A DNA stretch of 29,231 nucleotides from a virus. Below are positions 18,701 through 25,319 of the stretch, in pieces. The number at the start of each line of letters is the position of its first letter. The stretch's first letter is position 1. The position numbers and the translations under genes were made by a program. The notes beneath the pieces are model-generated. The model did no database searches. It worked only from the letters and a program-made list of their open reading frames with translations, and was not told the origin of the DNA. Where the stretch lies: positions 1 through 29,231 of the IMG/VR virus record IMGVR_UViG_3300021963_000496; one strand, given 5' to 3'.

Positions 18701-21700
18701 ACTACTTGTAATTTCTTTTATCGCCTTGTCTCTTGCTTGTTTTATTTCAAGCAATTGATTGCGATCCATCAATTCTTCAACTGGTCTACCGGGTATATTT
18801 CTTATATCAATCGGTCTAGCCAATTCATGATAAAGTTTTTGAGTCATTACCCTTACTTTTTCAACTGCTGGTCCAATAGATTTAGCTGGTACCTGAGCAG
18901 CAATTCTCTTTACTTCGTCAAAGTAGTGGTACATCGGCTCTACCATCATTCCCGACATCAGCATGTCATCTAATTGCTCATAATGCCTCAAGACAGAATT
19001 GTTAAAAGAAACCAAAGATTTTTTTTGAGCGGCTATTGCTCTTGCGTAAGCCCTTCTTATTTCACCTTGTCTTTCATATGATTCACTTGGATTAAAACCC
19101 TCAAAACCCCTACCTGCGGGGTCAAATCCTTCAAAACTAGATGCTTCAGCAAGATCCAGGGATTTATTAATCCCCTCTGTCATTTCATCAAAACTTCTCT
19201 CTACAGAGTCTATTACTCTTCTTTTAACATTTGTCAACTCTGCAACTTTTGCTTCTAGTTGTTTTTCAGAAATATCATAATCCGAAACTTTTATTCTCGG
19301 TCTAGTTGGAGCAAGTTTGGGAGATATTTCTTGTGGTTGAATAGGAACACTTTCTCCAAGTAAATTGGTTGTTGTAAGAAGATATTGCCCAGTAACAGGG
19401 TTTTTTTGAGTTAAAAATTTGTATTTTTCATTTCTAGTTGTTAGTGCTGGTTCACCAGCTTTCTTTCTTCTCTTATTTTCTGCCCGTATTAAAGCTTGAT
19501 GTTGTTTTTGATTATATTCTCTAAGAACTTTTAATTCCTCAAACTGTTCATTTGAAAGTTGTTGAGCCAATCTAATTCTGTCGGCAGCAGCTTTATTTCT
19601 TGTAGCAATATCTTCAGCCAATGCTTGCGATTCTTTTATTGCTTGCTCTCTGCTCAGACCATGATATCTTTCCAAAGCTTTTAGCGCATCACCCCTACCC
19701 TCGGTATCACTTTTTACCCGCTGTAGCAATAATCGTTTAGCAAAAGCAACTTCACGCATAGCACCAATTGAGCCATATGGTCCTGTAATTTTTGGCATAT
19801 CCGATTCTTTGATTCCAAAAATATATTTAGTTGGAGGAATCATAGATGTAACTATTTGAGAAGCAATTCTTTGTTTTGTATTTAAAATTTGTTTCTGAAC
19901 AGATCTCCTGATTCGCTCAATAGCGCTATCTTTTACATCAAGCCCCAAAACATTTTGCCTAACAGCGGCTAGATCTGACACTAGGAGATCAGCAGTTTGT
20001 TTAATCGCCCTGTCTAAATCAGCAGCTTCAAATAGTGCATTTGCATTTCCTTTTTTAATTCCATCAAGCAATAAGTGAGAGCCATAACGAGAACTTAATA
20101 GTGAATCAAGCAATAATCTATTTCTATTAGCTGAATATTCCAAAAGTTTTTGAGTAAAGATTTGTTCTCTTTTAATGGCTCTTGCAATTTCAAAATCAGC
20201 TCTTTGATTTTTATATTTTCTAACTTTTTCAACTTCTTCTGCGTAGTTAGCCAAATCTTCTTGAGACAACTGTTCAAGATTGTCTATATTTACATACCCT
20301 TTTCTTTTCTTCCTAACTGTCGGTAACTTACTTCTAACAGAAGGATCTTGGAGCGCAAGGCGATCAGATTCTCGTTTTAACCTATCTATATCTTTTTTAG
20401 ATATATTAGACAAATCAGGGCGACCATATCTTTCCCCTAAAGATTGTTTACCATACTTGATTTCATCAAGCACTCTCTGGGTAATATCGGATCCATAAAT
20501 TCCAGACCCAGCTAATTTTGCAAAGAGCCTTTGAGTTTGATCAGTAAGATTTGTTTTTACTGCCGAGGAACCAAATTCCCTGATTCTTTTTGCCCCAGAT
20601 TTTGGAAAAATTTGAACAATATCAGCAACATACTCTTCTCCATCACGAAGTGTTCTTTTAACAACTCTAAGAAGTTTATCGCCTTTTTGTATAGCTTTAA
20701 AAATTTGTTGTTTAATTGTAAAAGGTACTTCAAATACTTCACTACCAAGAACGCTAGTTAAATTTTTTAAATAATCAGGAATGCCTTTACCAAGTATATA
20801 AAACGCATCTTTTATTTCACTAGCGGTAATAGTTGTAAGACCGGCTTTAAGAAGCTGACTATTTGAAGCATTCACCAACTCATCAAAAACTTTTCCAGTT
20901 CTTAATCTTGCGTCTAGTGTATCAAAAAATTTAGGAGTGTCTGGAGTAAAATACTCGGGAGCTGTGGGGGCTGAAAACCTTGCGTCTGTAGCATATCTGC
21001 TAGGGGTGCTAACACCGACTTGGCCAAGTGCTTGAGAAATTACAGCAGCTTTGGAAATTGTTTTTGCAAAATTTGTATTATAAGAATCAAGTGCGGCTTT
21101 AAATCTATATAAATCAAAAGGTGGAGGAAATTGTGGACCATAAAATGGTCTTGTGTCTGGAGTTGCTACTTTATTACCGTATCTAATTCCAAATCTTTGA
21201 CCACCCGGACTTCCACCACCACCGCCACCTGCTGGGTTTACAAATGGAGCAGAAGGACCACTTCCGGGTCTCCCTTTGCCTGGTCCGAATTGATTACCTT
21301 CAGCATTGCCAATAAAAGTGTTGCCAATAAATTCGTTTGGTCCTTTAAATATATGCCCAACAGTTTTTGATATTTTTGAAGCTGCATTTTTTGCTGTTTT
21401 TTCGGCAGTTGTAGCAGAATCCTTAATTGACTTATCTACTTTCTTAACAGCATCAGCAACTTTGTTTGTATTCTCAGAATTAGAATTAATACCGTTTTGA
21501 AGATCACGAACAAACGCCGTTGTGCCTGGCAATATTTTTTCAAATTTTTTAATAAAACTGTCAACTAATCTCTTCCCACCAGACTCAAGAACACGACTTC
21601 CACCAGTTCCGCCTGGAACAGCTTTTGCCTGTCGCAAAAATTCTACTGTCTCTGGTGATAGACCAGACAGATCAGGCATTCTGCTTCTTGATGCAAATCT

Positions 21701-23902
21701 ATCAAAACGATTAGGAATTTTTCCTTCTGTATAAAAAGCTTGGCTGTCTGGAATTTGAACAACTTTTTTAAATTTTAAAATATCAGGGCGACTAAGAATA
21801 TCTTTAATATCCAAAATCTCTTTTTTGGCTTTGCCAAAACCAAGCAAACTTGCTCCTCTCATTGAAGCAAACATTCCTTGAATTGTTTTTAAAGTTCCTA
21901 AAAATATTTTAAATGGACCAGTCAGTGCCAATATAACAAGAAGACTGCCCAATACCCTTTTGACACCTTGTGGTAAGTTTTGCACAATCGCTGCAAATTT
22001 TTGAACTACCGGAACAAGGAAAGCAACAATGCTGTCAACAATCGGCACAATAGCGCGACCTATTTGCAATAAGCCTTCTTTCAACTGTCTGTACCTCACC
22101 TCTGGTGATTTTTGAGCCAAAAGCAATTCAGTTTCAACCATCAAACCAGCCATTTCATTTACATCAAAAGCTTGCGCAAGGAAAATTTTTGCAACTTCGG
22201 TTTGTGTGTTTCCTAAAAAGTCAGCATTTTGTGTAGACTTCAAAGCCATTTCTTTTAATTTATTTTGAGCGTCTATTTGACCTTTTTGAACGGCTGCAGC
22301 CAAAGCGGTTTGCTTATCTGTTCCTTTAATTGTTGATGTAGCCATTTTATTTATTCTTGATAAATCCTCAATAGTATTAACAGAAATAGTATTGAATCCT
22401 TTCAATTTCAATTGCATGTTAATGCTTTGTTCTAATTGTTTTGCAATAATATTTTCTTGCGTTTGCTGAATCCCTGGCGCTCTTGCCTTGCCAAGATTAC
22501 TTAAAGCGTCTTGGAATTGAGCTAGTTGCGAAATAGATGTTGCCATACGGGGTCCTTGGCGAACACCAAACAATCTTGAATAGAATTCAAGGACACCTTG
22601 TTGCCCTTTATTATCTTTCAAAGCATTAAATCCATCTACAAGTAGCTGAATATTACTTATACCAACACCTGACGAGTAGCTAAACCCATCCATACTGTTG
22701 GATAAACTATCCACCATTTGTTGATTTTGCTTTGTCATTGCGTTCATTCTCTGTAGAGAAACTTTCACCGAGTTTGCTGATGCACCAAGCTGAAAACCAG
22801 CCGCAACCATAGGAGTTACTAAAGCAATAGCCTCAGTCATGCTAAGACCAAATAAGTTTGCCGCAGCAGAAACTTCAGGGAATGCTTCCGATATGTTTCT
22901 CAAAGACATAACAGTTTTGTTTTCAACAAGGTTGAACATAGCCATCTGACCTCGCAATGTGGCAGCTATGCTGTCGGATACTTCTTTGGTATTCAAGTCA
23001 ACACTCATCCCAAGATCTCTTCTTGATTTCAAAATGTTTTGATACATTGAAGAAACAAATTCTTGCGATGCGGTAATATCCAGATTACCAAGTTTTTCCA
23101 TTTCTGCTGTAATCAAAACCATTGTTGACAACATATCTTTACTGGAAATTCCAAGTTCTGCGTAATCACCAGCCAAGGATTGAACAAGTAATCTTGAGAT
23201 ACCCCACTTTGCAGTTATCTTATCTAGCTCAACACCTAACTCAGCAACAGCTTTTTTTGCTAAATCAATATTTGAAGCCGTAGCCGTTCCAACAAAATTA
23301 TCGGCCAACAATTTTGTAACTCTAATATTTTGCGTTTCTAACTTTGCATAATTATAAAACACTTCTCTTAAGCCATAAATAATTGGAGCAGAAAAGTTTC
23401 TTGAAAAATAATAACCAGATTGCTGAGCAGCCATGCCAAAAGCTCTAAGCTGTTGACCGTAATTTCTTAAATCGTTACCTCTTACAACTCTATTAAAAGC
23501 TTTTTGATTAATTAAAGCAGAATTTAGGTGAGATGAATATTGCTGTAAGTATTGTCCAAATTGAGGGTTTGCTATATTAGCAGCTTTAATTGCACTAAGA
23601 TTTTTCTGTAAAAAATCAGCTTCAACTCTTGCGTTTTTAAGAGATTGCTCAAGTATTTGAATATTTCTTGAATATTTACCAACTTCAGCACTTGCCTTTG
23701 ACGAACCAGATGCTGTCAATCCTAAAGCTTTATTCAAAGAACTTGTTAAATTACTAGCACTCTGCGCCCTTGTTGCCAAAGATGCAATATTCTGAGCCAG
23801 GATTTGAAGCTGGTTATTGATGATAGCCGTAGCAGAGGTAGCGTTGTCTGTGACAACGGCATTTATATTAATTGACGCTTCATTCCCGCTAACATCAGAC
23901 AT
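9713..23902 (-). CDS. Giant tail tape measure protein, 4729 residues
   Basis: One unbroken frame of 14.2 kb. Residues ~150-700 match the phage tail tape measure core (TP901-1 type), including SEAFPEVSAAANLFGLSMTE near 350 and a hydrophobic segment near 654 (VLGSLLVILALTGPFKIFL). A Gly/Pro linker follows near 880-900, then ~1400 residues of charged helix. Further hydrophobic segments lie near 2590, 2800 and 3410. A charged coiled coil with AIYEGRYEDARRLD spans ~2945-3097. Trp-rich repeats (WNNITNWF, WRNITNWF) lie near 3450-3520. The motif LHGGE[FY]VLNA occurs at ~3579 and ~4622; the C-terminus (NIYVDTFVGEPEWF) is typical. It contains no Cys. The protein sets tail length, helps assemble the tube and is expelled on infection. 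At ~0.15 nm per residue the tail would be near 700 nm. I saw no lysozyme or peptidase motif. The start lacks a Shine-Dalgarno. Confidence 0.95.
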   Translation of the reverse strand: MSDVSGNEASININAVVTDNATSATAIINNQLQILAQNIASLATRAQSASNLTSSLNKALGLTASGSSKASAEVGKYSRNIQILEQSLKNARVEADFLQKNLSAIKAANIANPQFGQYLQQYSSHLNSALINQKAFNRVVRGNDLRNYGQQLRAFGMAAQQSGYYFSRNFSAPIIYGLREVFYNYAKLETQNIRVTKLLADNFVGTATASNIDLAKKAVAELGVELDKITAKWGISRLLVQSLAGDYAELGISSKDMLSTMVLITAEMEKLGNLDITASQEFVSSMYQNILKSRRDLGMSVDLNTKEVSDSIAATLRGQMAMFNLVENKTVMSLRNISEAFPEVSAAANLFGLSMTEAIALVTPMVAAGFQLGASANSVKVSLQRMNAMTKQNQQMVDSLSNSMDGFSYSSGVGISNIQLLVDGFNALKDNKGQQGVLEFYSRLFGVRQGPRMATSISQLAQFQDALSNLGKARAPGIQQTQENIIAKQLEQSINMQLKLKGFNTISVNTIEDLSRINKMATSTIKGTDKQTALAAAVQKGQIDAQNKLKEMALKSTQNADFLGNTQTEVAKIFLAQAFDVNEMAGLMVETELLLAQKSPEVRYRQLKEGLLQIGRAIVPIVDSIVAFLVPVVQKFAAIVQNLPQGVKRVLGSLLVILALTGPFKIFLGTLKTIQGMFASMRGASLLGFGKAKKEILDIKDILSRPDILKFKKVVQIPDSQAFYTEGKIPNRFDRFASRSRMPDLSGLSPETVEFLRQAKAVPGGTGGSRVLESGGKRLVDSFIKKFEKILPGTTAFVRDLQNGINSNSENTNKVADAVKKVDKSIKDSATTAEKTAKNAASKISKTVGHIFKGPNEFIGNTFIGNAEGNQFGPGKGRPGSGPSAPFVNPAGGGGGGSPGGQRFGIRYGNKVATPDTRPFYGPQFPPPFDLYRFKAALDSYNTNFAKTISKAAVISQALGQVGVSTPSRYATDARFSAPTAPEYFTPDTPKFFDTLDARLRTGKVFDELVNASNSQLLKAGLTTITASEIKDAFYILGKGIPDYLKNLTSVLGSEVFEVPFTIKQQIFKAIQKGDKLLRVVKRTLRDGEEYVADIVQIFPKSGAKRIREFGSSAVKTNLTDQTQRLFAKLAGSGIYGSDITQRVLDEIKYGKQSLGERYGRPDLSNISKKDIDRLKRESDRLALQDPSVRSKLPTVRKKRKGYVNIDNLEQLSQEDLANYAEEVEKVRKYKNQRADFEIARAIKREQIFTQKLLEYSANRNRLLLDSLLSSRYGSHLLLDGIKKGNANALFEAADLDRAIKQTADLLVSDLAAVRQNVLGLDVKDSAIERIRRSVQKQILNTKQRIASQIVTSMIPPTKYIFGIKESDMPKITGPYGSIGAMREVAFAKRLLLQRVKSDTEGRGDALKALERYHGLSREQAIKESQALAEDIATRNKAAADRIRLAQQLSNEQFEELKVLREYNQKQHQALIRAENKRRKKAGEPALTTRNEKYKFLTQKNPVTGQYLLTTTNLLGESVPIQPQEISPKLAPTRPRIKVSDYDISEKQLEAKVAELTNVKRRVIDSVERSFDEMTEGINKSLDLAEASSFEGFDPAGRGFEGFNPSESYERQGEIRRAYARAIAAQKKSLVSFNNSVLRHYEQLDDMLMSGMMVEPMYHYFDEVKRIAAQVPAKSIGPAVEKVRVMTQKLYHELARPIDIRNIPGRPVEELMDRNQLLEIKQARDKAIKEITSSEEFLKEYNLRVKQLPFTNRDFELTPQVLPGTAESRMAVFDQLLLEKEAEIQRKARANLSRVSPKVTSLDVYRSIKMSAENAQITYATVMNNIIDGITNDTKMLGKALVISSAAATVAKGTSIPVEIAIIKETMQKMMSLAPGSWSNLLLQSVGDQVADIEKAMIMAAQDAIDKIETGRTGSIMNRMRQLMPRGQALTPDVKAIIDDLRSFDVVGGKSKDNFNKLITEVLSRGPIASASKEVQERFARMLIRQILFQAVAGLRDADVEKVAGLPAIQGDVVAKQVEVRASRLRGQKNLLPGYLAPELMDKSAIDNLVQNLIDIKESAQIPATTGAEVKDAVKNVSNSLDEARPDLQKLANALNNLSNKQLVAPTPAAPANLAPGPVIQAASQAAIQASTQTIKPVVNALDAMTSDLGEITKALKALPVSAIKGPGTKVIKEGIADGSISKIIRKARADIERASGMSAKSAAKFAGELKKSTQLISTVQQALNVSPAKAAKVLSQASVPVSTTPLRYPGFLQGADLRGIDIPNNLSGAASKMQDAAEDIKTNINGATKVFAKNIGDAADALEVQIDTAFANVFTGPNLFKGPNQFIGNSFLDGDKIKNIKFVDNLDRTRNIRATPKVDTSKFQYEDDVQPRFKPFGLLESAEMKQRAVKATRVQNIKPYFSKIPFGKNFFDQFSKAYTAGRAMQFLGKKIASVGSGENLKKVASGLTSIAKASAILPRTAVSTFFSSLHNSRLLAPFLFMFTAGLSTVGLRATRAASKMGLFSKEIYKVAAAQSVLQKVTKAASRAGEQITAQEAANRVSSLSRSKKIAMGTPAVFKTGTAAVVKSVGSAVGQAAAMFVKLLMVLTILSPIVLLIGAVFATFKSMGQGSSVAINYLKEAFNNLRQAIMNLVNPILDVIQGFGGFNNTGAQNQAEKSAGAFATLAYFIKQVSEAFKKFSEGVGKSFMTNTFAPFIARIINKFIMLKRAIGAAFTGETETAIKNFKGFLFSIGHDIVGIIGIALRGIGNLFQSASGIIGKFFGYIVDKFIGFTLYILEGFKSIAIAATAAFGIIGGLVTAFGGPLGAPLLGLAGAAGAASLAIIGVEQTLKKNRASIVGSATKIGTAFSNKVGETFVKVGDKAKIVQNKIATAYQKIMGVSLNTPLVKIFKNPGAIADEIKQAVKKAAPAAIDGGESLASKIGKGIKNGLLDLQVEFTEKLFSNLDDQFDKVTNNIKKQLDKQRENALDAFDDMSAGIDALAEAEEKLTKKMDYEEKRREMIRNRATDVENYIRERKLAIYEGRYEDARRLDAEERKSKESADKELLDLDRGYNRDLQAEQREIAKAVIANQKEQLEKQFDLLEEQFDEQVELLKEKGFASKEEFEKALKNLGGIGVDFSEQMATIFGGSMNELPSAISKSLNSAIKLFDTDFNTLVDIAAQKFGATGNVKDPKSILGAAYYMANGVTDAFKSAFNASVIPQYVTPTMDAIKTLLTTTTTSEAITTMWDQAGIRAVNAMIAGIKRTIAGLKGDIFSEFKTKFETLIKELESLATIKITLETIREEEKGDGSGSESGAKEPGFQFEDPSKPEPINVIKKPAFAFGSADNMERQIIAFNEKLRSKLNGSVDNMERQINTAVDKAFDPDKIVDKVVAVAVPALSKIFKEIMKQIGNSMASFVKDNLLMLLSIAIIGPLNLLAATALGKMMTAAWERVRNYWNEELSPWLASLPERITNNLRGAWNGLHANLITTWNNITNWFTVSMPTAVGGFMADIGKRLSGVWDNLFTGLQDTWRNITNWFARNVTNNPVYSVIKGITGRIGGIFQFSAGGMVPVKGYAEGGYTSGSPNTAIPAILHGGEFVLNAKAVERIGVGALTKMNDNRIPYFKKGGFVGKIPTGSALRGKSADMMERAMLGKTNAPLPKVYPTSAMTFAGESEANKKLSLNYAKAVAQGKPVGRSVMDIFSTDTNKITGGIKELGSVLKWGLNDAGVSAIKLGNEINNIVGSVTDAAMSPFTNKSSNPITNYQARQEAQTGKPLNIGAMFGKNFTLQNREGDAPGSKFGFVDALNVVTSVVPVKIPGLSKIGNFASAAISEKMGIGGVIGLKDAISPVINRGINNFVQHIGLAGLDAVNPTLRERITHALTKNTIFADGFKGIGRNWWRELEKTKPRPMLRISNDAPALSNALPSGKESEFDRGLLYLFDQLDLLGGGGSLLPEGPRVNTLRLMAKAKLQTQGIMPKLLNSEDELIFWNKYIDDMLNLSPGAKSRTAVFNENDPIFGSVLDSAGVFFNLLKESKPGFTRGKAPSLDPRIIPESAEVSNFLASKMKIAGMITSYLEKINKSTGRVKEGAWYHDWVNKAGSALGLRPHKRDIQQIPLLNLSKKEFPLQQLQNYTSAWKFNIKEKMKSFLPGRSSKSIWEEFFGKTNGDASGINRFINKITNTLFRKKPSLTGIDRNGTEASIRVAAANSILRKIDIRNAADAKLIDKAVSEVVEKKAGLGLTAEQIFQRHLATKPDYPLPALSEVETLLFSRPSPSRLKLFEPSSVVPSMAARGSDLAAMLNQGVIDSALATRSGYLGNTQFLKEIGVSAEAAGGSGAYNGIRKYIEEAFLKGNSNYGYLRYIDDFNTAIGYSKFHTNFREGGAIMTSDLGGIAYNYEFELDKLLGRAIIDLVPSSKITYTVGDSYGLYAQNLIQQADAVKSLPKNLSDAILAGVYGLKPEFAKTLPGAYSEIQFPGINFDKDNINMVTLLREHLGPQNIAGAVGDMGWGAEYINMVSPENQLRAQRELAKRLLALGIKVKTGVFNQSYERVKVLKMDPLSFADDTQYLNVPDFDAVSLGEMTEEAFEDLVAKAMKYPEQIVTNIRKVKRPVGIDPSIEWPKFKAGGFVPGSSSTPVPATLHGGEYVLNAEAVRRIGMPVLAQLNKAKFSVPEIPSMRIPSPSLQAMSGASSSTQNVNIYVDTFVGEPEWFKSMMKEYNTKILPRNQKAAGLENRVISTYNGLNRGN
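13343..13483. repeat. Direct 18-base repeat within the tape measure gene
   Basis: The 18 bases AAACCAGTTTGTTATATT occur at 13343-13360 and 13466-13483, 123 bases (41 codons) apart. They code for the repeated N-I-T-N-W-F segment of a Trp-containing helical repeat common near the C-terminal part of tape measure proteins. The spacing keeps frame, so this is an internal protein duplication rather than a separate DNA element. Confidence 0.8.
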
Positions 23903-23909
23903 AGTTTGT

Positions 23910-23945
23910 ACTATAAATTATCGCACAATAAACTATTTTAAGCAA
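23910..23945 (-). promoter_or_regulatory. Candidate promoter immediately before the tape measure gene
   Basis: In the 47-base gap before the tape measure ATG, the minus strand holds TTGCTT (23940-23945), 17 bases, then TGC-GATAAT (23917-23925), an extended -10 with one mismatch. A second box, TATAGT (23910-23915), sits seven bases from the ATG. No Shine-Dalgarno is present. Either box would give a transcript with almost no leader. The 17-base spacing supports the first, but the -35 match is only partial. Confidence 0.4.
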
Positions 23946-23949
23946 TTTA

Positions 23950-24336
23950 TTACTGCTTGTTATCATATAATTCAGGGAACGCCTGCCTTCTATCTTCATC
24001 TGTAGCCATACCAAACCCAGTAATACCTTTAGACTGTAATTCCATAGCTGTCGCCCCGGCTTTCATTGGCTTAGGTGCAGGATCGTACCAGTCTTCTTCA
24101 AAATCAACATCAGCGCCTTGCGCTGCTGCGGCAATTTTCATGCTCGTAGAAGTTTCATTCGTGCAAGCGCGATATAATAAAAACAGTTCGTTTAGCGTTA
24201 GACTGTTTTCTAATTCATACAAGTTCAACCATGAACCAGTTTTAACAAACAACTCTGATTCATACTTGAGGAGAGGAATATCCTCCCAACCGAGAGGTTC
24301 TCCATCCTCTCCGCTTACAAGGAAGGGTCTGACCCC
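23950..24336 (-). CDS. Tail assembly chaperone, frameshifted downstream part (gpGT-like)
   Basis: This frame carries a typical chaperone T part: GWEDIPLLKYE, FVKTGSW, SLTLNELFLLYRAC, AAQGADVDFEEDWYDP. It has no ATG near its beginning, and the protein-like reading continues upstream of the first possible TTG (24252) into the overlap with the G gene, open back to 24354. A -1 shift in 24354-24318 would join it to the G frame; GGGG at 24333-24336 (minus strand) is the best slip point I see. The fusion would be about 226 residues (99 + 127). The G and GT products coat the tape measure during tail assembly, in a ratio set by frameshifting. Its position just before the tape measure gene fits. The exact slip site is uncertain; the shift itself I regard as very likely. 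Confidence 0.85.
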   Translation of the reverse strand, partial: GVRPFLVSGEDGEPLGWEDIPLLKYESELFVKTGSWLNLYELENSLTLNELFLLYRACTNETSTSMKIAAAAQGADVDFEEDWYDPAPKPMKAGATAMELQSKGITGFGMATDEDRRQAFPELYDNKQ

Positions 24337-24629
24337 ATTGCGGCTGCCATTACTTCACCGAATGAACGCAAGTCAAGCACATCTTCAAGAGCTTCCTTGT
24401 TATTGGCAAGTTCTGGATCAACAACTGACAGAGCAATGCCTGCAGCTTCAACCATAACATCAATGTCAGCATCAGACAACGAATCTTCAGTCTTGAGGTC
24501 TTTAACGACTTTCATAAACTTACGAAGAGTGCGGATTGTCAATGGCTTAATTACACGAACCTTACCATCAGCAAATAGAATTTCTCTACCGGCCAAAATA
24601 TCTTTATTTATATTACCCAATTTAATCAC
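24315..24629 (-). CDS. Tail assembly chaperone, first frame (gpG-like)
   Basis: A 104-residue, helix-rich, acidic-tailed protein located between the major tail protein and the tape measure gene, which is diagnostic for the tail assembly chaperone. The segment VRVIKPLTIRTLRKFMKVVK (25-44) is the typical basic start of the chaperone helical core, and the C-terminus ends with LRSFGEVMAAAMGSDPSL. The start is GTG with AAGGA eight bases ahead; an ATG is not available in frame at that point. It makes the short, frequent product, while a fraction of ribosomes shift into the next frame. It follows the hairpin at 24656-24700, so part of the major tail transcripts may end before it. Confidence 0.85.
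   Translation of the reverse strand: MIKLGNINKDILAGREILFADGKVRVIKPLTIRTLRKFMKVVKDLKTEDSLSDADIDVMVEAAGIALSVVDPELANNKEALEDVLDLRSFGEVMAAAMGSDPSL
24318..24354 (-). other. Probable -1 programmed frameshift window in the chaperone genes
   Basis: Both chaperone frames are open only between 24354, after a TGA in the T frame, and 24318, before the TAA of the G frame. The relation of the frames requires a -1 (or +2) shift. Within it are ATG-GGG-TCA with four G (24333-24336), where a GGG-reading tRNA can re-pair perfectly, and a CCCTTCC run downstream as an alternative. A standard X-XXY-YYZ heptamer is not present. Confidence 0.6.
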
Positions 24630-24655
24630 CTGTTCCTTTTGTTAAGAAGAAAGCC

Positions 24656-24700
24656 GAAGCTCCCTAGTAATAAGTTTACCACAAATTACTAGGGAGCTTC
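24656..24700 (-). terminator. Perfect 16-bp hairpin after the major tail protein gene
   Basis: The arms 24656-24671 and 24685-24700 are exact inverted complements (16 bp, GAAGCTCCCTAGTAAT) around a 13-base loop. On the minus strand the stem is followed by GGCTTTCTTCTT, a broken T tract. It lies in the largest gap (24630-24736), directly after the tail tube gene. I read it as an intrinsic terminator or attenuator that keeps tail tube transcripts abundant relative to chaperone. The imperfect T tract leaves room for an mRNA-stabilising hairpin instead. Confidence 0.7.
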
Positions 24701-24736
24701 AAGCTTTTGCAAACTATATTTGATTTTTATTAAATA

Positions 24737-25303
24737 TTACGTTTGGTCAACAATTTTGCCGTACTCATAACCACTGTCTGCAATGGTTGGAAGAATACGG
24801 AAGCCTACCGTAAACATTGTTGCCTCGGCACGCTTCATTGAAATCATTGATGATTCCATTGAAACAGCACGCTTAGCATAGAATTTACGAGTCTTAATTG
24901 CTACTGCACTTGAGCCTGGGGCTGCGCCGGTTACTACGATTCCCTTCTCATTTGGGTATACCGATTGGGTACCAAAATTGAAAGTTTGTGTAGATGCACC
25001 ATCTTGTGCCGAAACGATGTCGCCATCGTCATAGTTCCAAGCTGTTGTAAGGTTTGTCAAAGTTCCTTCTGCAAGGGTTGTCTTCAACATAACCTTTACT
25101 TTTGATTGAATCAACTTAGCGGCATCGCCAAATTGATCAACTTCAATGTCAACCACTTCTGGTTCCCACGAAATTTCAACACCGTTTGATGTTGCACCAA
25201 CATCTGTAAAGCTGTTCATGTTTGCGATTGATGTTGCGTTTGCGTTAGTGCCAAGCTTAATTGTAGCTTCACCAACAACAATATTTGCTACTGTTACTGC
25301 CAT
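24737..25303 (-). CDS. Major tail tube protein
   Basis: A 188-residue beta-rich protein without Cys, located just before the tail assembly chaperone pair. The segment DVGATSNGVEISWEPEVVDI (34-53), followed by EVDQFGDAA, is characteristic of siphovirus tail tube proteins, in which it leads into the inner beta barrel. The middle (TLTNLTTAWNYDDGD) and the Lys/Arg-rich strand near 140 fit the same fold. The protein would polymerise into hexameric rings around the tape measure. It has the strongest ribosome binding site in the window (AGGAGG, seven bases from the ATG) and a terminator-like hairpin after it, both fitting a very highly expressed gene. Other structural roles are unlikely. Confidence 0.9.
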   Translation of the reverse strand: MAVTVANIVVGEATIKLGTNANATSIANMNSFTDVGATSNGVEISWEPEVVDIEVDQFGDAAKLIQSKVKVMLKTTLAEGTLTNLTTAWNYDDGDIVSAQDGASTQTFNFGTQSVYPNEKGIVVTGAAPGSSAVAIKTRKFYAKRAVSMESSMISMKRAEATMFTVGFRILPTIADSGYEYGKIVDQT

Positions 25304-25319
25304 TTTAAATCCTCCTGAT

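Noticed and set aside
9713-23902. Lysozyme or peptidase domain in the tape measure
   Set aside because: I looked for H-x-x-x-D/H-x-H and Cys-His patterns; the protein lacks Cys and no convincing catalytic set was found by eye.
23950-24252. T part of the chaperone as an independent gene from TTG at 24252
   Set aside because: The reading upstream of the TTG (GWEDIPLLKYE) is clearly part of the protein, so a frameshift fusion explains it better.
23957-24457. Plus-strand open frame of 166 codons over the chaperone genes
   Set aside because: Both minus-strand chaperone frames are strongly protein-like and correctly placed; this frame is Ser/Leu-rich noise.
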